Positions 27,001 through 35,347 of a DNA stretch of 64,000 bases are shown piece after piece; within the stretch, counting starts at the first letter, position 1, and each line of letters begins with the position of its first letter. The translations under genes were made by a program, and so were the position numbers. Origin of the DNA: Beijerinckiaceae bacterium (GTDB taxonomy: Bacteria > Pseudomonadota > Alphaproteobacteria > Rhizobiales > Beijerinckiaceae); NCBI GenBank assembly GCA_947452005.1, contig CANGBC010000002.1, positions 124,001 to 188,000 on the forward strand, read 5' to 3'. The notes beneath the pieces are model-generated. The model saw nothing but the letters and a program-made list of their open reading frames with translations, had not been told where the DNA came from and made no database searches.

Positions 27001-28878
27001 ATGACCTCGCTCGCTTCAGACCCCGCCCTCGGCTCCCTGCCCGAATGGAATCTGGCTGATCTCTATCCCGGCATGGACAGCCCGGCCTATGCCCACGATC
27101 TGGAGCAAGCCCTCACATCCTGCGAGGCCTTTGCGCAGAATTGGCGTGGCAAGCTGGCCGATGTGGCGGCAGGCCCTGACGCCAGCGCCAGACTGTTTGA
27201 CGCGATCAAAGCCTATGAGGCGATTGAAGACCTGCTCGGGCGCATCATGTCCTATGCGGGGCTCGTCTATTCGGGCGACACAACCAATCCTGCCCACGCC
27301 AAATTTTATGGCGATGCGCAAGACAAGATCACCAATGCGTCGTCAGACCTGCTTTTCTTCACGCTGGAACTGAACCGCATTGAAGATGCCCTGCTGGAGG
27401 CCGCCATGCGCACAGCACCGCTGTCGCATTATCGCCCCTGGCTCGAAGATGTGCGGCGCGAGAAGCCCTATCAGCTCGAAGATCGTGTTGAGCAGCTGTT
27501 CCATGAGAAGAGCGTCACGGCCCGCAGCGCGTGGAGCCGGCTTTTCGATGAGACCATTGCCGGCCTGCGCTTTCAGGTCGATGGCCAGGAACTCAGTCTT
27601 GAGCCCACGCTCAACCTGATGCAGGACAAAAAGCCGGAGATGCGCAAAGCTGCATCAGAGGCATTGGCCGCAACACTCAAAGACAATCTGCGCACCTTCA
27701 CGCTGATCACCAACACGCTCACAAAAGACAAGGAAATCGGTGATCGCTGGCGCGGCTTCCAGGATATTGCCGATTCACGCCACCTCTCAAATCGCGTCGA
27801 GCGCGAAGTGGTCGATGCGCTGGTGAGCGCTGTGCAAGAGGCACATCCGCGCCTGTCCCATCGCTATTACAAGCTCAAGGCCAAATGGTTTGGCATGGAT
27901 CAGCTCAATCATTGGGATCGCAATGCGCCATTGCCCAATGTGCCGACCAAAACTTATGGCTGGGAGGAAGCGCGCGACACCGTGCTCTCTGCCTATGGCG
28001 CCTTTGCGCCTCAAATGGCCAATATTGCACGCCGCTTTTTTGACGAGCGCTGGATTGATGCGCCCGTGCGCCCCGGCAAAGCGCCGGGCGCTTTTGCCCA
28101 TCCCACAGTGCCCTCTTCGCACCCTTATGTGCTGGTCAATTATCAAGGCAAGACGCGCGATGTGATGACGCTCGCTCATGAGCTTGGCCATGGCGTGCAT
28201 CAGGTTTTGGCTGCACCCAATGGCGCGCTGATGGCGCAAACACCGCTGACGCTGGCCGAGACAGCGTCTGTCTTTGGTGAGATGCTGACCTTCCGCACAC
28301 TACTGAAAAATACGCATGACAAAGACGAGCGCCGCGCCATGCTGGCGGCCAAGGTTGAGGACATGCTCAACACAGTCGTGCGCCAGATCGCTTTTTATTC
28401 CTTCGAGCGCAAAGTGCATGAGGAGCGCCGCAAGGGCGAACTCACCGCCGATAAAATGTGCGAATTGTGGATGAGCGTGCAGGCCGATTCACTGGGGCCA
28501 GCGATCAAACTGGGTGCGGGATATGAGACGTTCTGGGCCTATATTCCCCATTTCGTTCATTCGCCTTTCTATGTTTACGCCTATGCTTTCGGCGACTGCC
28601 TCGTGAATTCGCTCTATGGCGTCTATCAAAATGCAGAAGCCGGATTTGCTGAGAAATATTTCGCGCTGCTGTCGGCGGGGGGCACCAAACATCATTCCGA
28701 ACTGCTCGCCCCCTTCGGGCTGGACGCCCGCGACCCGGGCTTCTGGCAGATCGGCCTGAAGATGATCGAGGGGCTGATCGCCGAGCTGGAGGCGATGGAG
28801 GGGTGCCCCCCTTCAACGGCATCGGCATTTATGTTATACAGATTGTATAACTTGGAGACAGGGCCATGGGCGAGTTGA
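27001..28878 (+). CDS. pepF: M3-family oligoendopeptidase (PepF type)
   Basis: 625-residue cytoplasmic zinc metallopeptidase that cuts short peptides. The zinc motif HELGH lies in LAHELGHGVHQ near residue 395, with a downstream Glu ligand in ETASVFGEM. The N-terminal half is the helical M3 domain. The final ~25 residues (after ELEAMEG) look unlike the family and run 13 bases into the antitoxin gene, suggesting that the original end was replaced when the toxin-antitoxin pair arrived. A preceding divergent response regulator shares the 173-base upstream region. Confidence 0.9.
   Translation: MTSLASDPALGSLPEWNLADLYPGMDSPAYAHDLEQALTSCEAFAQNWRGKLADVAAGPDASARLFDAIKAYEAIEDLLGRIMSYAGLVYSGDTTNPAHAKFYGDAQDKITNASSDLLFFTLELNRIEDALLEAAMRTAPLSHYRPWLEDVRREKPYQLEDRVEQLFHEKSVTARSAWSRLFDETIAGLRFQVDGQELSLEPTLNLMQDKKPEMRKAASEALAATLKDNLRTFTLITNTLTKDKEIGDRWRGFQDIADSRHLSNRVEREVVDALVSAVQEAHPRLSHRYYKLKAKWFGMDQLNHWDRNAPLPNVPTKTYGWEEARDTVLSAYGAFAPQMANIARRFFDERWIDAPVRPGKAPGAFAHPTVPSSHPYVLVNYQGKTRDVMTLAHELGHGVHQVLAAPNGALMAQTPLTLAETASVFGEMLTFRTLLKNTHDKDERRAMLAAKVEDMLNTVVRQIAFYSFERKVHEERRKGELTADKMCELWMSVQADSLGPAIKLGAGYETFWAYIPHFVHSPFYVYAYAFGDCLVNSLYGVYQNAEAGFAEKYFALLSAGGTKHHSELLAPFGLDARDPGFWQIGLKMIEGLIAELEAMEGCPPSTASAFMLYRLYNLETGPWAS
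28833..28851 (+). promoter_or_regulatory. Palindromic operator of the toxin-antitoxin operon
   Basis: GTTATAC and GTATAAC are perfect 7-base arms around AGATT, 15 bases before the antitoxin ATG. It overlaps a -10-like TATAAC. AbrB-type antitoxins commonly repress their own promoter through such sites; binding here is inferred. Confidence 0.6.
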
Positions 28879-29120
28879 AAATCAATCTTGAAGGCGAAGT
28901 CCTCCAGATTCGCAAAATCGGTAATTCCCTTGGTCTCATTCTGCCAAAGGAAATCCTCGCGCGTTTGAGCTTGAGTGAAGGTGACAAACTGCATGTCGTG
29001 GACCAACCGGAGCGCGGGCTTCAACTGACGCCCTATGATCCCGTCCATGCCAAAGGGATGGAAATTGCCCGCAAGGCCTTCAAAACCTATGCGAACACGT
29101 TCCGGGAACTGGCCAAATGA
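28866..29120 (+). CDS. AbrB/MazE-family antitoxin
   Basis: 84 residues. The N-terminal ~50 form a swapped-hairpin AbrB DNA-binding domain (LQIRKIGNSLGLILPKEILARL, then LSEGDKLHV). The C-terminal tail (KGMEIARKAFKTYANTFRELAK) should wrap the toxin. Ribosome-binding GGAG is at 28854-28857. The stop overlaps the toxin ATG (29117-29120, ATGA), as is standard in type II toxin-antitoxin operons. Confidence 0.88.
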   Translation: MGELKINLEGEVLQIRKIGNSLGLILPKEILARLSLSEGDKLHVVDQPERGLQLTPYDPVHAKGMEIARKAFKTYANTFRELAK

Positions 29121-29503
29121 GTGAGCCTGTTTGGCTCACCGAGGCGCTGATCATCGACATCCATTCCGAGCAACTGGCCCTTTTTGGTGGCCCACCAGGT
29201 ATTCGTGACAGAGGCCTTCTCAGTTGGGCGCTCGCACGTGCGCCGAACAAATATGTCTATGGCGAAACCGACCTGGCTGCCTTGGCTGCGACCTATGTCT
29301 TCGGTATCGCCAAGAACCACCCATTTGTTGACGGAAACAAGCGTGCAGCTTTTGCCGCGCTGATTGTCTTTCTGGGGCTGAACGAGATCGACTTTATCGT
29401 GCCGGAGACCCACGCCACGGCTATGATCCTCGAAGTCGCCGCTGGCAATATCAGCGAAGAAGGCCTCACGCGTTGGTTGCGTGACAATTGGCCATCCGCT
29501 TAA
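29117..29503 (+). CDS. doc: Doc-family (Fic-fold) toxin
   Basis: 128 residues of the death-on-curing family. The Fic-like motif HPFVDGNKRAA is present (H68). P1 phage Doc is a kinase that phosphorylates EF-Tu and blocks translation; that activity is inferred here. The family usually pairs with a Phd antitoxin, but an AbrB/MazE-type partner is also seen. It directly follows the antitoxin by an ATGA overlap, and no downstream gene belongs to the module. Confidence 0.9.
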   Translation: MSEPVWLTEALIIDIHSEQLALFGGPPGIRDRGLLSWALARAPNKYVYGETDLAALAATYVFGIAKNHPFVDGNKRAAFAALIVFLGLNEIDFIVPETHATAMILEVAAGNISEEGLTRWLRDNWPSA

Positions 29504-29541
29504 GAGCCATCCGCCACGCTCCTTCCGGCGTATAAACCAGC

Positions 29542-30900
29542 ATGAGCGAAGACACAGAACGCAATCGATTCTCGGCCCGTGCGTCACGCTATGCGCGCGT
29601 CAGTACGCAAATGGGGGGTGTGGCTGCCCGGATGGCTGGCGCGCGCCTCATGGGGCTGCAGGATATGCCAGGCAGTGCCGCGGCCATGCGCGCCGCGCTG
29701 GGCGGGCTCAAAGGCCCGCTCATGAAAGTCGCCCAGCTCATGGCGACCATTCCTGATCTGCTGCCGCCTGAATTTGCCGAAGAATTGCAAAAGCTGCAGT
29801 CAGACGCACCCCCGATGGGGGCTGCTTTCGTCAAGCGCCGCATGATGGCTGAGCTTGGTCCTGATTGGCGCACGAAATTCGCTGAATTTGATCTGCATCC
29901 CACAGCCGCGGCCTCATTGGGCCAGGTGCATCGCGCCACTGCCCATGATGGCGAGCGGCTCGCCTGCAAGCTGCAATATCCCGATATGGCCTCGGCAGTT
30001 GAGGCTGATCTCAGCCAATTGCAGGTGCTTTTTGCACTCCACCGCCAGTTCAATCCCGCGATCGACACACAAGACGTGGCGCATGAAATCGGCGAGCGCG
30101 TGCGCGAAGAGCTGGACTATCAGCGCGAAGCCAAACATGCCGCGCTCTATGCCTTGATGCTCAAATGCGCCGACAATGTGCGCGTGCCGCGCGTGCGCAC
30201 GGACCTGTCGACCGGGCGCCTGCTCACCCTGCAATGGCTCGAAGGGCGCAAGCTTCTGGATTTCAAAACAGCTGACCAAGAGGTACGCAATCGCCTCGCG
30301 GTAGCGATGTTTCGCGCCTGGTGGCATCCCTTCAGCCAATATGGCGTGATCCATGGCGATCCGCATCTGGGCAATTACACGGTCTTTGAAGAGGGTGGCG
30401 AGGCGGCCGGCATCAACCTGCTGGATTACGGCTGCGTGCGCATTTTCCCCGCGCGCTTCATTCAGGGCGTGGTCGAGCTTTATGAGGGGCTGCTGGCCAA
30501 TGATCAGGCGCGCATCGTCCATGCCTATGAGCTTTGGGGCTTCAAGGGCCTGCGGCGCGATGTGATCGAGGTTTTGAACATCTGGGCCCGCTTCATCTAT
30601 GGCCCGCTGCTCGAAGACCGGGTCCGCACCGTGGCCGATGGCATTCCGCCCGGCCAATATGGCCGCAAGGAAATGATGGCGGTGGTCCAGGAGCTGAAGG
30701 CCAAGGGCCCAGTCCGGGTGCCGCAGGAGTTCGTCTTTATGGACCGGGCCGCCATTGGGCTGGGGGCGGTCTTCCTCCACCTCGATGCCAAGCTCAACTT
30801 CTGCCAACTGTTCAATGAGGCTTTTGGGGAGGCCGGGCGCGATCCGTCCGCCATTGAGGCCCGCCAAGCCCAGGCACTGGCCGCCACCGGCTTGGCCTGA
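29542..30900 (+). CDS. ABC1/AarF/UbiB-family atypical kinase
   Basis: 452 residues with the UbiB signature: KxGQ-like motif in LKGPLMKVAQL, the alanine-rich loop AAASLGQVHRA, the lysine in LACKLQYPD, and the metal-binding region GDPHLGNY and LLDYGCVR. UbiB-family proteins support ubiquinone biosynthesis or lipid homeostasis and act more as ATPases than as protein kinases. The canonical C-terminal membrane helices of UbiB are not evident, so a soluble ABC1 paralogue is more likely than UbiB itself. Confidence 0.85.
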   Translation: MSEDTERNRFSARASRYARVSTQMGGVAARMAGARLMGLQDMPGSAAAMRAALGGLKGPLMKVAQLMATIPDLLPPEFAEELQKLQSDAPPMGAAFVKRRMMAELGPDWRTKFAEFDLHPTAAASLGQVHRATAHDGERLACKLQYPDMASAVEADLSQLQVLFALHRQFNPAIDTQDVAHEIGERVREELDYQREAKHAALYALMLKCADNVRVPRVRTDLSTGRLLTLQWLEGRKLLDFKTADQEVRNRLAVAMFRAWWHPFSQYGVIHGDPHLGNYTVFEEGGEAAGINLLDYGCVRIFPARFIQGVVELYEGLLANDQARIVHAYELWGFKGLRRDVIEVLNIWARFIYGPLLEDRVRTVADGIPPGQYGRKEMMAVVQELKAKGPVRVPQEFVFMDRAAIGLGAVFLHLDAKLNFCQLFNEAFGEAGRDPSAIEARQAQALAATGLA

Positions 30901-31022
30901 GCCATAAACCTTTGGGGTGTGGGCCTCACGGCTGATTGCCCAGACCACGGCTTTGGGCTAATCGAAGGGGATCAAGTGATCCTGTGCCCGCATCCGGGCG
31001 TAAACTTAAGGACGAGGGGAAT

Positions 31023-31169
31023 ATGGCCGACAAACACACCTCCGCGGGACATCCTGACATGGATTATGCGGAACACGACAAAACCTACGATTTGTTTGTC
31101 GGCATGTTCAAATGGGGCACAATCGCCTGTGTTGCCATTATGGTCTTTATGGCCGTGACCCTCCTCTAA
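31023..31169 (+). CDS. aa3-type cytochrome c oxidase subunit IV
   Basis: 48-residue membrane protein with a polar N-terminus (HPDMDYAEHDKTYDLFVGMFK) and one helix (about 28-47). This matches the small bacterial aa3 oxidase subunit IV (PF07835), which packs against the catalytic core; the gene is commonly found beside pntA in Rhizobiales. Start ATG 31023 follows GAGGGGAAT. A terminator separates it from pntAA. Confidence 0.88.
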   Translation: MADKHTSAGHPDMDYAEHDKTYDLFVGMFKWGTIACVAIMVFMAVTLL

Positions 31170-31188
31170 GGACCGGTCTTCCGAAACA

Positions 31189-31220
31189 AAAGGGCGAGCC
31201 ACTGGCTCGCCTTTCTGTTT
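31189..31220 (+). terminator. Rho-independent terminator after oxidase subunit IV
   Basis: AAAGGGCGAGCC pairs with GGCTCGCCTTT around ACT, followed by CTGTTT. Confidence 0.75.
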
Positions 31221-31245
31221 CAGGCCCCAATTGTTCGGAGCCATC

Positions 31246-32385
31246 ATGCGCGTTGCCATCCCAGCAGAAATCTCAAACGCCGAAACACGGGTGGCTGCCA
31301 CCCCTGAGACGGTGAAGAAACTGATCGGCCTCGGTGCCCAGGTCACCGTGCAAACGGGCGCGGGCAAAGCCTCCGGGCTGACCGATGCGGATTTTGAAAG
31401 CGCGGGAGCGACCATCGCACCTGATGCAGCCGCCACATATGCCGATGCAGATCTTATTCTGAAAGTGCGCCGCCCCGAAGCTTCCGAGCTCGGCCTCATA
31501 AAGCGCGGCGCCTCGGTCATTGCCACCATGGACCCCTATGACCAGGATGCGGCGCTCAGCGTCATGGCCAATGCAGGCGTCAATGCCTACGCCATGGAAT
31601 TCATGCCGCGCATCACGCGCGCGCAGGTGATGGACGTGCTCTCCTCACAAGCCAATCTCGCAGGCTATCGCGCTGTCATTGATGGCGCCGCGGAATATGG
31701 CCGCGCACTGCCGATGATGATGACAGCAGCGGGCACTGTGCCTGCGGCGCGTATTTTCATCATGGGTGTGGGTGTGGCAGGCCTGCAGGCCATTGCCACT
31801 GCGCGCCGCATGGGCGCGATTGTCACCGCCACCGATGTGCGCCCTGCCACCAAAGAACAGGTGGAATCCTTGGGCGCCAAATTCATCGCGGTGGAAGATG
31901 ATGAATTCAAACAGGCTGAAACTGCTGGCGGCTACGCCAAGGAAATGTCGGACGCCTACAAGGCCAAGCAGGCAGCCCTTGTTGCCTCCCATATTGCCAA
32001 GCAGGACATTGTCATCACGACAGCTTTGATCCCGGGACGCCCGGCACCCAAGCTCATCACTGCCGATATGGTGGCCTCGATGCGGGCTGGCTCTGTGATC
32101 ATCGATCTTGCGGTCGAGCGTGGCGGCAATTGCGAATTGTCCAAGCCCGGCGAGACAATTGTCACCGACAATAGCGTGCGCCTTGTTGGACATCTCAACG
32201 TGCCCGGACGGCTCGCGGCAACCGCCTCCAGCCTTTATGCGAAAAACCTTCTCGCCTTCGTCGATACGCTGATCGACAAAGAGACGAAGAATCTTTCGCC
32301 CAAATGGGATGATGAACTTGTCAAAGCGACGTTGCTGACGCGCGATGGCGCCATCGTCCATCCCAACTTTTTGCCCAAGGCCTAA
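31246..32385 (+). CDS. pntAA: Proton-translocating NAD(P) transhydrogenase, subunit alpha-1
   Basis: 379-residue NAD(H)-binding domain I of the transhydrogenase, which moves hydride from NADH to NADP+ using the proton gradient. Typical motifs are IPAEISNAETRVAATPET, the RQD-loop region (here YRAVIDGAAEYGRALPM) and VGVAGLQAIATARRMGA. Start 31246 has CGGAG 5 bases upstream. First gene of pntAA-pntAB-pntB; the alpha chain is split as in Rhodospirillum rubrum. Confidence 0.95.
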   Translation: MRVAIPAEISNAETRVAATPETVKKLIGLGAQVTVQTGAGKASGLTDADFESAGATIAPDAAATYADADLILKVRRPEASELGLIKRGASVIATMDPYDQDAALSVMANAGVNAYAMEFMPRITRAQVMDVLSSQANLAGYRAVIDGAAEYGRALPMMMTAAGTVPAARIFIMGVGVAGLQAIATARRMGAIVTATDVRPATKEQVESLGAKFIAVEDDEFKQAETAGGYAKEMSDAYKAKQAALVASHIAKQDIVITTALIPGRPAPKLITADMVASMRAGSVIIDLAVERGGNCELSKPGETIVTDNSVRLVGHLNVPGRLAATASSLYAKNLLAFVDTLIDKETKNLSPKWDDELVKATLLTRDGAIVHPNFLPKA

Positions 32386-32402
32386 TTTGAACGGGTGCTC
32401 CA

Positions 32403-32852
32403 ATGGCTAACGAAACGCCAATTCAGATTCTCGACAAGGCCAATGCTGCCGCGAAACTCGCGCGCGAAGCGGCCGAAATGTTGCAAACAACCGCAGATCA
32501 GCTGGCTGATTCCGCTGCTGGTGTCGCCCATGCGGCCTCGGGTGGTGCGATTGATCCCTTCGTCTTTCGCCTGGCGATTTTCGCTCTGGCCATTTGCGTG
32601 GGCTATTACGTCGTCTGGTCGGTGACCCCGGCCCTGCACACACCACTCATGTCGGTCACCAATGCCATTTCGTCCGTCATCGTCGTGGGCGCACTGCTCT
32701 CGGTGGGTGTCGATGCAAGTGGCGGCAATGATGATGGGGCGATTTACGCCAAAGTCTTTGGCTTTATCGCGCTGGTGTTGGCCTCGGTGAATATTTTCGG
32801 CGGCTTCCTTGTGACCGAACGCATGCTCGCCATGTACAAGAAGAAGGGCTGA
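32403..32852 (+). CDS. pntAB: Proton-translocating NAD(P) transhydrogenase, subunit alpha-2
   Basis: 149 residues: a soluble N-terminal stretch (1-60) and three or four membrane helices (60-149) with [15 protein letters not shown] and [18 protein letters not shown]. Provides part of the proton channel (domain II). It begins 17 bases after pntAA and ends 3 bases before pntB. Confidence 0.93.
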   Translation: MANETPIQILDKANAAAKLAREAAEMLQTTADQLADSAAGVAHAASGGAIDPFVFRLAIFALAICVGYYVVWSVTPALHTPLMSVTNAISSVIVVGALLSVGVDASGGNDDGAIYAKVFGFIALVLASVNIFGGFLVTERMLAMYKKKG

Positions 32853-32855
32853 GCC

Positions 32856-34259
32856 ATGAACGCGAATATCGCTGCGCTTCTTTATCTCGTCTCCGGCGTC
32901 CTCTTCATTCTCTCGCTGCGTGGCCTGTCTTCGCCCGCCACATCACGCCAAGGCAATGTCTTTGGCATGATCGGCATGGCGATTGCGATTGCCACAACCC
33001 TGCTCTATCGGCTGCCCGCAGGCCTCTCGTCCTGGGCGCTGGTGGTGGGCGGCATCGGCCTTGGTGGTGCGATTGGCGCCTGGCGTGCCCGCACCGTGCA
33101 AATGACCGCCATGCCGCAACTGGTGGCATTCTTCCACGCGCTCGTCGGCCTCGCCGCCGTGCTGGTGGCAGCTGGCGCTCTCTATGCGCCACAGGCTTTC
33201 GGCATTGGCATCAAGGGCTCGATCCATGGTGCGAGCCTGGTTGAAATGTCGATTGGTGCAGCCATTGGCGCGATCACCTTTACTGGCTCGATCATCGCCT
33301 TTCTGAAATTGGATGGCCGCATGTCGGGCAAGCCGATCATGCTGCCCAGCCGCCATCTCATCAACATTGTGCTGGCAGCTGGCTTGATCGTGCTCGTCGG
33401 CCTGTTCTGCATGACAGAAAGCCACACGCTGTTCTGGGCGATCTGTGCGGTGTCGCTGGCGCTTGGTGTTTTGCTGATCGTGCCGATTGGTGGCGCTGAC
33501 ATGCCGGTTGTCGTGTCGATGCTCAATTCCTATTCGGGATGGGCTGCAGCGGGCATCGGCTTCACGCTGGGCAATCTCGCGCTCATCATTACGGGTGCGC
33601 TGGTCGGCTCATCAGGTGCGATCCTGTCCTACATCATGTGCAAGGGCATGAACCGCTCGTTCATCTCGGTCATTCTCGGTGGATTTGGTGGCGACACAGC
33701 AGCCGCCTCTGGCGGCGCCGTGGAATCGCGCCCCGTCAAGCAGGGCTCGGCAGAAGATGCGGCCTATATTATGAAGAATGCCGGCAAGGTGATCATCGTG
33801 CCGGGCTATGGCATGGCGGTGGCGCAGGCCCAGCATACGCTGCGTGAAATGGCGGACATGCTGAAAAAGGAAGGCGTGGAAGTCTCCTACGCCATTCACC
33901 CGGTGGCTGGCCGCATGCCCGGGCATATGAACGTGCTCTTGGCTGAAGCCAATGTGCCCTATGATGAAGTCTTCGAGCTTGAAGATATCAATTCAGAATT
34001 CGGGCGCGCGGATGTGGCTTTTGTCATTGGTGCCAATGACGTGACCAACCCGGCCGCCAAGACCGACCCGACCTCGGCCATTTACGGCATGCCCATTCTG
34101 GATGTCGAGAAAGCCAAGACTGTGCTGTTCATCAAGCGCGGCATGGGCTCGGGCTATGCCGGTGTCGAGAACGAGCTTTTCTTCAAAGACAATACGATGA
34201 TGCTCTTTGGAGACGCCAAAAAAGTGGTCGACGAAATCGTCAAATCGCTCGGCCATTAA
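32856..34259 (+). CDS. pntB: Proton-translocating NAD(P) transhydrogenase, subunit beta
   Basis: 467 residues. About nine membrane helices (1-265) complete the proton path; the C-terminal domain III (290-467) binds NADP(H), with VPGYGMAVAQAQH and HPVAGRMPGHMNVLLAEA. Closes the pnt operon and is followed by a strong terminator. Confidence 0.96.
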   Translation: MNANIAALLYLVSGVLFILSLRGLSSPATSRQGNVFGMIGMAIAIATTLLYRLPAGLSSWALVVGGIGLGGAIGAWRARTVQMTAMPQLVAFFHALVGLAAVLVAAGALYAPQAFGIGIKGSIHGASLVEMSIGAAIGAITFTGSIIAFLKLDGRMSGKPIMLPSRHLINIVLAAGLIVLVGLFCMTESHTLFWAICAVSLALGVLLIVPIGGADMPVVVSMLNSYSGWAAAGIGFTLGNLALIITGALVGSSGAILSYIMCKGMNRSFISVILGGFGGDTAAASGGAVESRPVKQGSAEDAAYIMKNAGKVIIVPGYGMAVAQAQHTLREMADMLKKEGVEVSYAIHPVAGRMPGHMNVLLAEANVPYDEVFELEDINSEFGRADVAFVIGANDVTNPAAKTDPTSAIYGMPILDVEKAKTVLFIKRGMGSGYAGVENELFFKDNTMMLFGDAKKVVDEIVKSLGH

Positions 34260-34265
34260 ATTCTC

Positions 34266-34292
34266 AAAAGCCCGCCTCTGGCGGGCTTTTTT
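34266..34292 (+). terminator. Rho-independent terminator after pntB
   Basis: AAAAGCCCGCC pairs with GGCGGGCTTTT around TCT, followed by more T. Confidence 0.9.
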
Positions 34293-34442
34293 GTGCGCCC
34301 GGGTTCCCTCGATTCATGCCTGATTTTGATAGCGTACGCTTCGAGACCTTCGCGCCGCAACGAAGGGATTCCTCTGGACGCTCGCGGTCTTGAAGCGCAA
34401 GGTTGGCGCATCAACTTCCAGAGCCAGAAAGGGGGGCGCGCG

Positions 34443-34727
34443 ATGAGTAAGCGTTCGGTTGCGTCTGTGCAGCATGTGTTTGACCCGGCCGATATTGGGA
34501 TCATGCGAAGCGCATTGAAGAGCGCACAAAATGCCTTGGCCTTTGCCTTCCGTGAGAATGATGTACCCGACACCATGACGCGCGAAGAATTGGCGCGCGC
34601 CATTCTGCGCTATGCGGCGCGCGGCGAGCTTGACCCAGGCCGTCTCACCGCTCGTGCCTTGCATGATATGGCGCCCCGCCCCGCCTATTGGGTGGTCCGC
34701 GACAACGACAATCGTAGCGTCGCTTAA
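34443..34727 (+). CDS. Conserved hypothetical small protein
   Basis: 94 residues, soluble. Blocks such as TMTREELARAILRYAARGELDPGRL look like a folded helical domain and the base composition fits coding sequence; the annotated start (ATG 34443) follows AAGGGGGG. No family or function was recognised. It lies between pntB and a cytochrome c'-like gene, 99 bases upstream of the latter on the same strand. Confidence 0.65.
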   Translation: MSKRSVASVQHVFDPADIGIMRSALKSAQNALAFAFRENDVPDTMTREELARAILRYAARGELDPGRLTARALHDMAPRPAYWVVRDNDNRSVA

Positions 34728-34826
34728 GACAAACACACTTTGATCCCGGACAAGGCAGACGCGCAGATCCAGGCCTTAAGCTTTTTGCATGACGTGCAAG
34801 AAATGAAAGCCAAGGATCACACGCCC

Positions 34827-35309
34827 ATGAAACGTATCTGCGAGCGTATCTGCCTTGTCCTCTGCCTCTTGTGCGGCCCAGCTGCGGCGCAAGACGTGCC
34901 CTTTGCCGAGCCGCCCTATCCCTCCGAGAACCACCGCGAACCCATGTTGCTCGCGCTCGGCGATCTGATGGGGCTCGCCCAAAGCCGCCACATCAAACTC
35001 TGGCAGGCTGGCAAGGCCAATTATTTCCAGCTCGTCACCTATGAGGCGGCCAAACTCTCCGACAGCCTCTATCGCGCGGCCATGCTCTACACCAATCTTC
35101 CCGTGCCCCTGATCAAGGCCGCCGATGAAGCTCTGGTGCGCATCACCGCTGCAGCGGACAAGCGCAATGCCGCTGATTTCCAGACTGCCTTTCGCGATCT
35201 GACGAATGCGTGCAATGCCTGCCATCGGGCGGCAGGCCTTGATTTCGTGAAGATCAAGACGCCCACGTCCTCCCCCTTCACCAATCAGGATTTCACGCCG
35301 CCGCGATGA
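34827..35309 (+). CDS. Periplasmic cytochrome c'-like (class II) c-type cytochrome
   Basis: 160 residues with a signal peptide cut near AAA-QD. A single haem motif CNACH (C129, C132, H133) lies near the C-terminus, which is the arrangement of class II cytochromes (cytochrome c' or c-556); the rest is helical. Such proteins carry electrons or bind NO. The usual class II axial Met or open site cannot be settled by eye. Start 34827 has AAGGAT 9 bases upstream and gives the proper signal peptide. Confidence 0.75.
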   Translation: MKRICERICLVLCLLCGPAAAQDVPFAEPPYPSENHREPMLLALGDLMGLAQSRHIKLWQAGKANYFQLVTYEAAKLSDSLYRAAMLYTNLPVPLIKAADEALVRITAAADKRNAADFQTAFRDLTNACNACHRAAGLDFVKIKTPTSSPFTNQDFTPPR

Positions 35310-35347
35310 TGCGGCGCTGGGCAAATTCACAAACGGGGGGGCACACA

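Noticed and set aside
28795-28878. Frameshift in the M3 peptidase
   Set aside because: The reading frame and catalytic motifs are intact; only the extreme C-terminus is odd, which fits a replaced end better than a frameshift.
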